Below are positions 1-6,583 of a DNA stretch of 10,418 nt, piece after piece. The notes beneath the pieces are model-generated. The model was not told the origin of the DNA and did no database searches. It saw nothing but the letters and a program-made list of their open reading frames with translations. Every line of letters begins with the position of its first letter. The stretch's first letter is position 1. This DNA comes from Deltaproteobacteria bacterium (GTDB lineage: Bacteria; Desulfobacterota; B13-G15). The stretch is from positions 1-10,418 of the forward strand of contig QMLK01000016.1 of assembly GCA_003646705.1 (NCBI GenBank), in the 5' to 3' direction. The position numbers were made by a program, and so were the translations under genes.

Positions 1-210
1 ATGATCGGCATCTATCGCAGGATCCGCTCCGAGGACCTCGAGGCCAAGCTCATCATCCAAGTGCACGACGAATTGGTCCTTGAGGTCCGAGAGGGGGCCC
101 TGGAGAGGGTGGAGGAGGTGGTGAGGGAGGAGATGGAGGGGGTGGCCGATCTCAGGGTTCCCCTCGTCGTCAACCTATCCCACGGCATGAGCTGGGGGGA
201 GATCCACTGA
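1..210 (+). CDS. polA: DNA polymerase I, C-terminal end (partial)
   Basis: These are the last 69 codons of a family A DNA polymerase, the enzyme that fills gaps and replaces primers during repair and lagging-strand replication. The sequence QVHDELVLE at local residues 20-28 is motif C of the palm domain, whose Asp-Glu pair helps bind the catalytic metals. The ending HGMSWGEIH with a TGA stop is also typical of the PolA C-terminus, which usually ends in a similar SWGEAH-type tail. The gene is cut by the window edge: a full PolA has about 830-930 residues, so the ATG at position 1 is an internal methionine and not the start. Family assignment is firm; nothing can be said about its exonuclease domains. 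Confidence 0.95.
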   Translation: MIGIYRRIRSEDLEAKLIIQVHDELVLEVREGALERVEEVVREEMEGVADLRVPLVVNLSHGMSWGEIH

Positions 211-220
211 GGGTTGAAAG

Positions 221-225
221 GGAGG
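221..225 (+). promoter_or_regulatory. Ribosome binding site supporting the TTG start at 231
   Basis: GGAGG lies 5 nt before TTG 231. No ATG occurs in this frame before the conserved core, so this site decides the non-ATG start. The site lies within the 20-nt spacer after the polA stop. Confidence 0.6.
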
Positions 226-230
226 GGGGT

Positions 231-479
231 TTGGGATTAAATAGAGAGGTGCAGCGCCATCTCTACATCCATGTGGGGGACGAGGTGATCCACGCCCGTT
301 ACCCCCAATGGGGGGTGGGCAAGGTGATCGAGGAGTGGCAGGCCAACCTCCCCGGAGGGAGGTCCTTCGTGAAGGTCGCCTTCGAGGACGGCAAGGTCCG
401 CATTTTCGACAACGACTTTCGTAGTTCCTCCTGCTGTTATTACACGGGCTTGCGGAAGTTGTTCCCAAGGGGCGATTAG
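231..479 (+). CDS. Small DUF3553 / UvrD-tail Tudor-like protein
   Basis: An 82-residue protein that starts at TTG 231, 20 nt after the polA stop, with the strong Shine-Dalgarno sequence GGAGG at 221-225. GTG 249 is an in-frame alternative start. The core, from VGDEVIHARYPQWGVGKVI to FVKVAFEDGKVRIFD, looks like the small beta-barrel called DUF3553, which resembles the Tudor-like tail of UvrD/PcrA helicases (pattern GDxVxHxxxGxGxV...VxFxxG). That fold binds proteins or nucleic acids, so a link to repair or transcription is possible but unproven. A pair of cysteines sits at residues 68-69. The TAG stop at 477-479 lies inside the downstream tRNA gene, so the reading frame and the tRNA overlap by 10 nt. 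The coding call is supported by the ribosome site and the domain-like pattern; the function is unknown. Confidence 0.75.
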   Translation: MGLNREVQRHLYIHVGDEVIHARYPQWGVGKVIEEWQANLPGGRSFVKVAFEDGKVRIFDNDFRSSSCCYYTGLRKLFPRGD

Positions 480-546
480 CTCAGGTGGAAAGAGCGCTGG
501 CCTCCGGAGCCAGAGGTCGGGGGTTCGAGTCCCCCATCGCCCTCCA
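470..546 (+). tRNA. tRNA-Arg (anticodon CCG)
   Basis: A complete cloverleaf can be folded by eye. The acceptor stem GGGCGAT (470-476) pairs with ATCGCCC (536-542). The D stem GCTC/GAGC is at 479-482 and 492-495. The anticodon stem CTGGC/GCCAG (497-501 and 509-513) encloses the loop CTCCGGA with anticodon CCG at 504-506, which reads the Arg codon CGG. The variable loop AGGTC is followed by the T arm with five G-C pairs and the loop TTCGAGT (524-530). Position 543 is the discriminator base T, which is less usual for tRNA-Arg, and CCA is encoded at 544-546. The first ten bases overlap the 3' end of the upstream reading frame. The gene converges on the kinase gene, whose stop is only 16 nt away. 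Confidence 0.95.
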
Positions 547-562
547 TGGTAAACCCTTTTCT

Positions 563-3500
563 TCAACGTCGATCTCCCTTGAGAGCGGACCTCACAGCCC
601 CTAGTAGCTTTGTGAGGGAGTAAGGTTTTTGCAAAAAGGCGAAGCTCCTCCCCCGTATCTTTTCCGCACGAGACCTCTGGCCGGTATAACCGCTGGTAAT
701 CAGCACCCGCAACGTCGGCTTTCGCCTCAAGAGCCACTCGATCAACTCGACGCCATCCCCATCCGGTAGGACCACATCGGCCAAGAGCAGGTCTACCCGA
801 CCGTCAACGGCCTCAAATCGTGCGATGGCCTCCCTCACGCCCGCAGCCGAGAGGACCCTGTAGCCAGCCTCGACCAGGGCCATCTCCACCATCCGCTTTA
901 TCTCCTCATCGTCTTCGACGACCAAGATGGTCTCCCCTTGTGTGTCGAGCTGATCGGTCACGGCCTCCTGAGGGACGTGTTTCCTTCGGACTTGCCCGGA
1001 GATGGGGAGGTATACCCTGAAGGTCGACCCTTCAGCGGGTTTGCTCTCGACCGAGATCCATCCCCCGTGCTCCTTGGCTATGCCGTAGGCCACGGCCAAA
1101 CCCATGCCGCTTCCCGCCCCTCGCTTCGTGGTGAAGAAGGGCTCGAAGATCTTCTCGAGGACGTCCTGTTGCATACCTTCGCCTGTGTCCTGTACGGAGA
1201 GGCAGACGAATTCTCCGGGGCGCGCCTCGGGATCGTGCTGAAGGACGTCCTCATCCCTGAGTTTCACGGCCGTGGTCGCTATCCGGATCGTACCTCCCCG
1301 AGGCATGGCGTCCCGGGCGTTCAGCAGGAGGTTGATGAGCACCTGCGACAGGGCCGCAGGGTCTCCCTCCACCGGTCCGAGGCGGGGGTCGAGCTCCGTA
1401 AAGACGGAGATGTCCTCCCCGAGGAGGCGATCGAGGACGTGGAGCGTCTCCTGGACGAGGCCATTGACGTCCACCGAAGACTTGACGATGGGCTGCTGTT
1501 GGCCGAAGAAGAGGAGCTTTCGGACGGTCTCGGCCGCAAGGTCGCAGACCTTGTGGGCCGAGTGGAGGTTCTGCCAGAGCGGGCTCTGCTCATGGAGCTT
1601 CAGCAAGGCCAGTTCGATGTTGCCCCTTATGGCGGTCAGCGCATTGCCGAAGTCGTGCGCTATGCCGGCGGCCAAACGCCCAAGGGCCTCCATCTTTTGC
1701 CCCCGGCGGACCTGCTCCTCCAGACGCTTCTGTTCGGTGCGGTCCACCGCTGTACCTATGATGAGCCTCCGTTGCCCTATCTCAAGGGCACGAGCAAAGG
1801 TCTCACAATGCACCGTGCGTCCCTGCCGTGTCACCGCCCGAAAGGAGAACCGGATGAATTGCACCTCACCCTTCAAGCTCCTGTCGATCAACTCAGCCGC
1901 CTTGGAACGGTCGGCGGGATGGATGAGGTCGATGGGCCTCAGGTCCATCAGCTCCTTCTGGCTGTAACCGGACATCCGAGCAAGGGCTTCGTTTGCATAG
2001 AGGAAGCGGTCCGAATCTATCAGGTATACCCCGACCAGCGACTGCTCCACCAAGGCCCGGAAGCGAAACTCGCTCTCCTTCAACTCCTCGAAGACCCTCT
2101 GGCGCTCCTGTTCTTGTAGTTTCCTGAGGAGGATCTCCTCCAACTGCCTCGCAAACATCTCGTGAAGCCTGCCCTCGCGTCGCTCCAGAGGTCCCCCCTT
2201 CTCCATGTAGAGCATGCCGAGCCTCCCCCCTTCCCCAAGGTCGAAGCGGAACCCCTCCTCCGCAGTCCTCTCGATCTGCTTGAGGGCCTCGGCCTCGTCC
2301 CGAAACCCCAAGGAGGCGATGAGGCGTCGGCTGTCCCTGGGGCCGAGAAATAGGGCGTACCGGCGGACCCCAAAGAGTCGGGGGGTTCGGCCCATGAGGT
2401 CCGACAGGACCTCTTCCAGGGCGCGGTTGGGCTTATCGCGGCTCATCCGCGATATCTCGTACAACGCCGAGAGCTCCCCGGTGACCACCTCATCGTGATC
2501 CCGGCCATCGCCTATATTCGCCCTGCGTTGTCCGGTCGCAGCGGTGGCCGCGATCGCTAAGACCAAGGTCTTGTTGTGGAAGAAGGGCACATCTCCATGG
2601 TGACCTATCTCACCGAAGGTCAGCATCCCGAGCAAAGGGACCTTCGATCCCACAACATCCCTTATCGCCCGCATCTCATCCGCGAAGGCGGCCCCCAGCA
2701 GGAGATATCGAGAGATGCAATCGAAGACGAGGACGAACCTCGGTTGGATGCCCTCAACGGCCTTCCGCACGGCACGGGCAGCGCTTTGGACGACGAGGTC
2801 TTGGCTGTAAGTCATGACGTAGCCGACGGCCCCCTCGGGGACCTCCGTGACGAACTCTATGCTGCCATCGGGGTTGAGCTTCCATGGGTCCCTTATCACG
2901 TAATTGCCCCAGATGTCGGGGAAGCCGATGGGGTGGCGCATGCCGTACTCGGCGAACTGCCGAGGGGGGATCCCCCCGAGCAGCTCGGAGTAGACCTCGA
3001 AGGCGGGGCGATCGTCGATCTCAAAGACCGTCTTCCCCTGAGCCCTCGTGATTATCGGGGGCTCCCCTCGAGGCTTCCATCCACATGCGATCGCAGTGCT
3101 CATCGATACGCCCTGCAGGACCGCTGCGGCCAGGGCGTCGCTTTGGACGCCCTTTTCGTTGAACTGATACGTCCTGAAGAAGTTCAGGTTGTCGCCGGCC
3201 CCTCCCCCTACATAGGTGAAATCCGGCCCCATGGCGTCGTAGAGGCCCCGCAGGGCTTTGGAGATATCGGCTGCAAAGCCATCGGGGAACACGAAGACGG
3301 TCCCCCTTCTGAGGCCCCCTGAAAGCAGCTCCTCCCCCACCCGTCGGCCCGCACCACGGGGGTCCTCGCTCAGCCCCCTCTGCAACGAGGTGGCCACCCG
3401 AAGGCCATCCCCGCTGAGGGTCAGGATGCACACCCCTCTCCTGAGGACGGAATCGCCTACGATGATGCCCCCTGCACACACGCCGACGAGCTTGGAATCG

Positions 3501-3691
3501 CCGATGACCCCCTTCACCGACTCCCAGACAGCCCTCTGGTCATAAGAGTCCGTCGTGAAGAGGAAGGCAACGGCGGGGTCTCCGGAGACCTTTACGGCCT
3601 TGCTGGCTGCCTCCGAACCAGCCCTCCGTGAATCGGGGTCCGTGCTGTAACCTACTCCGACGTCGACCTCCAGGAAGCGATCCTGAGACAT
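563..3691 (-). CDS. FIST-GAF-PAS hybrid sensor histidine kinase with receiver domain
   Basis: A 1042-residue multidomain signalling protein. An upstream extension of the frame exists, but ATG 3691 is preferred because GGAGG lies 7 nt before it. Approximate layout: FIST_N 20-215 and FIST_C 220-385, a sensory module proposed to bind small ligands such as amino acids; a GAF-like segment 405-515 ending in a helix; PAS 535-650; HisKA with H-box AAGIAHDFGN (phosphoacceptor His679); HATPase with N-box NLLLNARDA (787-795), DTGEGM (835-840), FEPFFTTK (849-856) and GSGMGLA (860-866); receiver 920-1038 with acidic residues 926-928, phosphoacceptor Asp972, Thr999/Ser1000 and Lys1022. All key catalytic residues are present. 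No clear membrane segment is visible, so it is probably cytoplasmic. No separate response regulator is encoded nearby; output may pass through an unlinked partner. It is divergent from the 5-oxoproline operon. Its ligand is not known. Confidence 0.93.
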   Translation of the reverse strand: MSQDRFLEVDVGVGYSTDPDSRRAGSEAASKAVKVSGDPAVAFLFTTDSYDQRAVWESVKGVIGDSKLVGVCAGGIIVGDSVLRRGVCILTLSGDGLRVATSLQRGLSEDPRGAGRRVGEELLSGGLRRGTVFVFPDGFAADISKALRGLYDAMGPDFTYVGGGAGDNLNFFRTYQFNEKGVQSDALAAAVLQGVSMSTAIACGWKPRGEPPIITRAQGKTVFEIDDRPAFEVYSELLGGIPPRQFAEYGMRHPIGFPDIWGNYVIRDPWKLNPDGSIEFVTEVPEGAVGYVMTYSQDLVVQSAARAVRKAVEGIQPRFVLVFDCISRYLLLGAAFADEMRAIRDVVGSKVPLLGMLTFGEIGHHGDVPFFHNKTLVLAIAATAATGQRRANIGDGRDHDEVVTGELSALYEISRMSRDKPNRALEEVLSDLMGRTPRLFGVRRYALFLGPRDSRRLIASLGFRDEAEALKQIERTAEEGFRFDLGEGGRLGMLYMEKGGPLERREGRLHEMFARQLEEILLRKLQEQERQRVFEELKESEFRFRALVEQSLVGVYLIDSDRFLYANEALARMSGYSQKELMDLRPIDLIHPADRSKAAELIDRSLKGEVQFIRFSFRAVTRQGRTVHCETFARALEIGQRRLIIGTAVDRTEQKRLEEQVRRGQKMEALGRLAAGIAHDFGNALTAIRGNIELALLKLHEQSPLWQNLHSAHKVCDLAAETVRKLLFFGQQQPIVKSSVDVNGLVQETLHVLDRLLGEDISVFTELDPRLGPVEGDPAALSQVLINLLLNARDAMPRGGTIRIATTAVKLRDEDVLQHDPEARPGEFVCLSVQDTGEGMQQDVLEKIFEPFFTTKRGAGSGMGLAVAYGIAKEHGGWISVESKPAEGSTFRVYLPISGQVRRKHVPQEAVTDQLDTQGETILVVEDDEEIKRMVEMALVEAGYRVLSAAGVREAIARFEAVDGRVDLLLADVVLPDGDGVELIEWLLRRKPTLRVLITSGYTGQRSRAEKIRGRSFAFLQKPYSLTKLLGAVRSALKGDRR

Positions 3692-3700
3692 CCAGACACC

Positions 3701-3705
3701 TCCCT
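3701..3705 (-). promoter_or_regulatory. Ribosome binding site fixing the kinase start at 3691
   Basis: On the minus strand GGGAGG precedes ATG 3691 by about 7 nt, and the FIST-like sequence begins within 20 residues of this Met. The 38 codons upstream (up to 3805) contain Pro/Ser/Trp-rich sequence unlike a domain, so they are taken as leader. Confidence 0.6.
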
Positions 3706-3880
3706 GTCTCATCCGAAACCAAAGGGTTGATGAAGGGGACAGGGGAAAGGACGGGAGATGGCGATCTTGCCGACGTAAGGCCCACCACCTGCAAGGTCCG
3801 TCCAAACCCTCTCATTCGCACAAGTTGGGCAGCCATGGCCGAGATACTTATCGGAAATCGACGCAGGACCGTGAACCGAA

Positions 3881-3910
3881 AATATCGCCCGGATCCCTCC
3901 CTTCAGTCAA
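3881..3910 (-). promoter_or_regulatory. Candidate sigma70-like promoter for the kinase gene
   Basis: On the minus strand TTGACT (complement of 3905-3910) is followed after 18 nt by GATATT (complement of 3881-3886), giving 5/6 and 4/6 matches to the sigma70 consensus. This predicts a leader of about 180 nt before ATG 3691. A small inverted repeat, CCCTT-CAGTC-AAGGG at 3899-3913, overlaps the -35 box and could be an operator. This is a pattern match only. Confidence 0.3.
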
Positions 3911-3936
3911 GGGCGCCTTCGGATCATCTTTCGGGG

Positions 3937-3965
3937 TTGAAAAGGTTTGAGATATGTGATATTAG
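3937..3965 (+). promoter_or_regulatory. Candidate promoter of the regulator-dehydrogenase-pxp operon
   Basis: TTGAAA (3937-3942, 5/6 match) is followed after exactly 17 nt by TATTAG (3960-3965, 4/6 match). Transcription would begin near 3972, giving a leader of about 23 nt before ATG 3995. The -10 box lies inside the palindrome at 3959-3981, so a protein bound there would block RNA polymerase. The match was made by eye. Confidence 0.45.
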
Positions 3966-3981
3966 ATCTCAGATCTAATAT
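3959..3981. promoter_or_regulatory. 23-bp palindromic operator candidate
   Basis: ATATTAGATCT (3959-3969), a single central C (3970) and AGATCTAATAT (3971-3981) form a perfect inverted repeat with 11-bp arms. It ends 13 nt before the start codon of the GntR/FadR-type regulator and covers the candidate -10 box and start of transcription. GntR-family dimers typically bind short palindromes close to their own promoters, so autoregulation and repression of the operon are the natural reading. No second copy was seen elsewhere in the window. Confidence 0.7.
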
Positions 3982-3994
3982 ATCAGAGATTTAT

Positions 3995-4660
3995 ATGCCA
4001 TCTCTCACCAACCTTGTAGCCCCCCCTTCCCTCAAGGAAATGGCCTTTCAGGCCATCAAGGAGGCCATCCTCTCCAACAAGTTGGAACCGGGCAAGATCT
4101 ACAACGAACAGGCCTTAGCCAAGGAGCTGGGGATCTCCAAGACACCCGTCAGGGAGGCCCTTCTCGACCTGGCGGCCAGGGGCTTTGTGACCTTCTTGCC
4201 GCGGAGGGGGGTTCAGGTGAACGTCCTCACCGAGAAGGACATCCGGGACCTTTACAACTTCAGGGCGGCCTTGGAGACGGCCATCATGAGGTGCATCACC
4301 CCCAGGGTGACCGACGAAACCATCAGAAGGATCGAGGCCATCTACAAGAAGGAGGAGGAGGCCATAAGGAACGACAACAGGAGGGGGTATCTGAAGATCG
4401 ACAGGGAGTTCCACCTGTCGTTGGCGTCCCTCAGTGAGAACCAATACATGATCTCGGCCTTGGAAAACGTCCGCGACCTCATCGACTGGATGGGCTGGAA
4501 GGCCCTCCTGCGCAAGGAGCGGATGCTCGAGGTCTACGAAGAGCACGGCAGGATCATCCAAAGGCTCAAGGAGCGCGATACAGAGGGAGCTGTGAAGATG
4601 ATGGAGGAGCATATAAGGATCACTAAGGAGAACGTCCTCAATTGGCTCCGCAAGCTATGA
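3995..4660 (+). CDS. GntR-family (FadR/FCD subfamily) transcriptional regulator
   Basis: A 221-residue regulator starting at ATG 3995. The frame extends upstream to TTG 3947, but that extension would place the palindrome inside the coding region and has no ribosome site. Residues 11-78 form the winged helix-turn-helix, with the recognition region LAKELGISKTPVREAL at 41-56 and the wing around PRRGVQV. The rest is an all-helical FCD effector domain with the expected metal-ligand set Asp136 and His140 (DREFH), His184 (EEHGR) and His206 (EEHIR). FCD regulators commonly bind carboxylates or amino acids at this metal. Glutamate or 5-oxoproline is a plausible effector, inferred from its place as first gene of the operon. 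Its TGA overlaps the ATG of the dehydrogenase gene. The ribosome site is weak (AGAG near 3985-3988). Confidence 0.92.
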   Translation: MPSLTNLVAPPSLKEMAFQAIKEAILSNKLEPGKIYNEQALAKELGISKTPVREALLDLAARGFVTFLPRRGVQVNVLTEKDIRDLYNFRAALETAIMRCITPRVTDETIRRIEAIYKKEEEAIRNDNRRGYLKIDREFHLSLASLSENQYMISALENVRDLIDWMGWKALLRKERMLEVYEEHGRIIQRLKERDTEGAVKMMEEHIRITKENVLNWLRKL

Positions 4661-5793
4661 GCAACCTTGTCCTGAACGAGCTGAGGAACGACCCCTTCGG
4701 CCCTGAGAAGGTCCTGATGGTCACGGACCCCAGGACAGGGATGCGAGGTTACCTCGTCATCGACAACACCGCCCGTGGAGTGGGGAAGGGCGGGGTTCGC
4801 ATGCAGCCGGACCTCACGTTGAAAGAGATCCTGCGATTGGCCCGTACCATGACCTGGAAGAATGCAGCGGCTGACCTCCCCCTGGGAGGCGCCAAGGGTG
4901 GGATCGTGGCAGACCCGCACGACCCCAACCGCGAAGCCCTGATTCGATCCTATGCCCGTTCCCTGCGGTCCCTCATCCCCGATGAGTACGTCTTCGGCTT
5001 GGACATGGGCCTGACCGAAAACGACGCCGCTTTAGTGGTGGACGAACTGGGCAAGCCGGCGGTAGCGACGGGGAAACCGGCCTGTTTGGGAGGTATCCCT
5101 TACGATGAGCTGATGATCACAGGTTATGGGGTGGTCGAGTCCATCGAGGTCGCATGTCAACTCGTGGACATAGAGCTCGAGGGGGCGCGTGTGGTCGTCC
5201 AGGGCTTTGGAGCGGTGGGAAGGGGTGTGGCCCACTTCTGCCACAAAAAGGGGGCGCTGGTCGTGGCGGTATCGGACTCCAAGAAGGTCCTTTGGGACCC
5301 CGAGGGGCTTGACGTGGAACATCTGCTCCAGGTGAAGAGGGCCACCGGGTCCCTGCAGGGGGCTCGCTGTGGAAGGCCTATCCCCCATGGGGAGGAACTC
5401 CTCCTCGAGGCAGAGGTCCTCGTACCAGCCGCCAGGGGGGACGTGATCACCCTGGAGAACGTGCATGGGGTAAAGGCGAAGGTCGTGGCGGAGGGGGCCA
5501 ATTGTGCAGTGACCGTAGAAGCACAGAGGGAACTCCACAAACGAGGGGTCTATCTCATCCCTGACTTTATAGCCAACGCCGGTGGGGTCATCGCCGCCTA
5601 TATTGAGATGGTCAACGGGACGCCCTCACAAGCCTTTGAATACACACGGGATAAGGTCAGGAAGAACACCTTGGAGATGTTCCAAATCTGCCAAAGGACG
5701 GGCCTGATCCCTCGGGAGGCCGCCATGAAGATGGCCAGGGAGAGGGTGATTGAAGCCATGGTCGCAAAGGGTAGCTGGAAGGAAAGGAGGTGA
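4657..5793 (+). CDS. Glu/Leu/Phe/Val-type amino-acid dehydrogenase
   Basis: A 378-residue NAD(P)-dependent dehydrogenase that oxidatively deaminates an amino acid to its 2-oxo acid and ammonia. ATG 4657 overlaps the regulator stop as ATGA, pointing to translational coupling; an upstream TTG at 4642 is less likely. The catalytic domain has the conserved lysines Lys44 (GKGGVR), Lys68 (TWKNA) and Lys80 (LGGAKGG) and the active-site Asp116 (GLDMG). The dinucleotide-binding domain begins with VVVQGFGAVGRG, GxGxxG at 183-188. The length is nearer to leucine dehydrogenase (about 365) than to typical glutamate dehydrogenase (410-450). Context favours glutamate, the product of the 5-oxoprolinase encoded next to it, but substrate and NAD/NADP preference cannot be read with certainty. 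The pxpA gene follows after 4 nt, and its ribosome site lies at the end of this gene. Confidence 0.9.
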   Translation: MSNLVLNELRNDPFGPEKVLMVTDPRTGMRGYLVIDNTARGVGKGGVRMQPDLTLKEILRLARTMTWKNAAADLPLGGAKGGIVADPHDPNREALIRSYARSLRSLIPDEYVFGLDMGLTENDAALVVDELGKPAVATGKPACLGGIPYDELMITGYGVVESIEVACQLVDIELEGARVVVQGFGAVGRGVAHFCHKKGALVVAVSDSKKVLWDPEGLDVEHLLQVKRATGSLQGARCGRPIPHGEELLLEAEVLVPAARGDVITLENVHGVKAKVVAEGANCAVTVEAQRELHKRGVYLIPDFIANAGGVIAAYIEMVNGTPSQAFEYTRDKVRKNTLEMFQICQRTGLIPREAAMKMARERVIEAMVAKGSWKERR

Positions 5794-5797
5794 GGTT

Positions 5798-6574
5798 ATG
5801 AAGATAGACCTCAATTGCGACATGGGGGAGAGCTTCGGCGCCTACAAGTTGGGGCTGGACGAAGAGGTGATCAAGTACATCACCTCGGCCAACATCGCCT
5901 GCGGCTGGCACGCCGGGGACCCCCTGGTGATGAACAGGACGGTCCAGATGGCGGCCGAACACGGCGTGGGGGTGGGCGCTCACCCAGGATATCCGGATCT
6001 GTTGGGTTTTGGCCGCAGGAACATGGACTGCACCCCCGATGAGATCCGCAACTATGTGATCTACCAGATAGGGGCCCTGCAGGCCTTCTGCGCGGTCCAC
6101 AAGACGAGGCTCCGTCACGTCAAGCCCCACGGCAACCTCTATCTGACGGCCGTAGAGGACGAGGCCACCGCCAGGGCGATCGCCGAAGCCATCGTCAGCG
6201 TGGACCCCCAGCTCCTGTACGTGGCCCTCGCCGGGGCGAAGGGGGAGCTCATGAGGCGCATAGGTGAGGAGGTCGGCCTAAAGGTCGTCTACGAGGCCTT
6301 CCCCGATCGCGCCTATACCCCCGAGGGGACCTTGGTCTCTCGCCGGAAGCCCGGCGCAGTGATAAAGGACCCCGAGGAGGTGGCCGAACGCGCCTTAAAG
6401 ATCGCGAAGGAGGGGAAGGTGATCGCTGTGGACGGCACGGAGATCCCCTTGGTGGCCCAGACCCTCTGCGTGCACGGAGACACCCCGGGAGCGGTGGAGC
6501 TTGTGAAGAGGATCCGACAGCGCCTCGAGGCAGAGGGGATAGAGGTCAAGCCCATGGAAGAGGTCGTGGGATAG
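5798..6574 (+). CDS. pxpA: 5-oxoprolinase subunit PxpA (LamB/YcsF family)
   Basis: A 258-residue cytoplasmic subunit of the ATP-dependent 5-oxoprolinase, which with PxpB and PxpC hydrolyses 5-oxo-L-proline to L-glutamate. ATG 5798 is chosen because AAAGGAGG lies just upstream (5784-5790 region) and the family's conserved start IDLNCDMGESFG follows at once. Family signatures run through the whole protein: NIACGWHAGD (32-41), GAHPGYPD (60-67), VKPHGNLY (108-115), EAFPDRAYTPEG (166-177) and CVHGDTPGA (224-232). The length is normal for the family (about 245-260). It lies 4 nt after the dehydrogenase gene and 9 nt before pxpB, the usual gene order. Confidence 0.96.
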   Translation: MKIDLNCDMGESFGAYKLGLDEEVIKYITSANIACGWHAGDPLVMNRTVQMAAEHGVGVGAHPGYPDLLGFGRRNMDCTPDEIRNYVIYQIGALQAFCAVHKTRLRHVKPHGNLYLTAVEDEATARAIAEAIVSVDPQLLYVALAGAKGELMRRIGEEVGLKVVYEAFPDRAYTPEGTLVSRRKPGAVIKDPEEVAERALKIAKEGKVIAVDGTEIPLVAQTLCVHGDTPGAVELVKRIRQRLEAEGIEVKPMEEVVG

Positions 6575-6583
6575 GAGATCAGG

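Larger units (their letters stand above)
3692..3994. other. Divergent intergenic region between kinase and regulator genes
   Basis: About 300 bp without a convincing gene. It holds the kinase ribosome site (3701-3706), a candidate minus-strand promoter (3881-3910), a candidate plus-strand promoter (3937-3965) and a large palindrome (3959-3981). The stretch 3707-3880 shows no clear structure beyond read-through frames. The base composition becomes markedly AT-richer at 3937-3997, as expected of a promoter and operator. Confidence 0.6.

Noticed and set aside
470..546. tRNA-Arg as an integration site for a genomic island
   Set aside because: No integrase gene and no repeat of the tRNA 3' end was found elsewhere in the window, and the flanking genes look native in composition.
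547..562. Terminator between the tRNA and the convergent kinase gene
   Set aside because: A short T-rich stretch is present, but only 16 nt separate the two genes and no stem can be formed there.
237..737. Minus-strand frame across the small gene, the tRNA and the kinase end
   Set aside because: It crosses a real tRNA gene and contains the antisense of its arms; no protein is plausible.
938..2119. Long plus-strand open frame of 393 codons opposite the kinase
   Set aside because: It is antisense to well-conserved PAS, HisKA and HATPase sequence. It lacks recognisable motifs and arises from GC-rich codon bias.
2576..3322. Plus-strand frame of 248 codons opposite the FIST region
   Set aside because: It is antisense to conserved FIST sequence and has no ribosome site or motif.
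3628..3978. Plus-strand frame of 116 codons in the divergent spacer
   Set aside because: It overlaps the kinase start and promoter region, lacks a ribosome site and shows no domain pattern.
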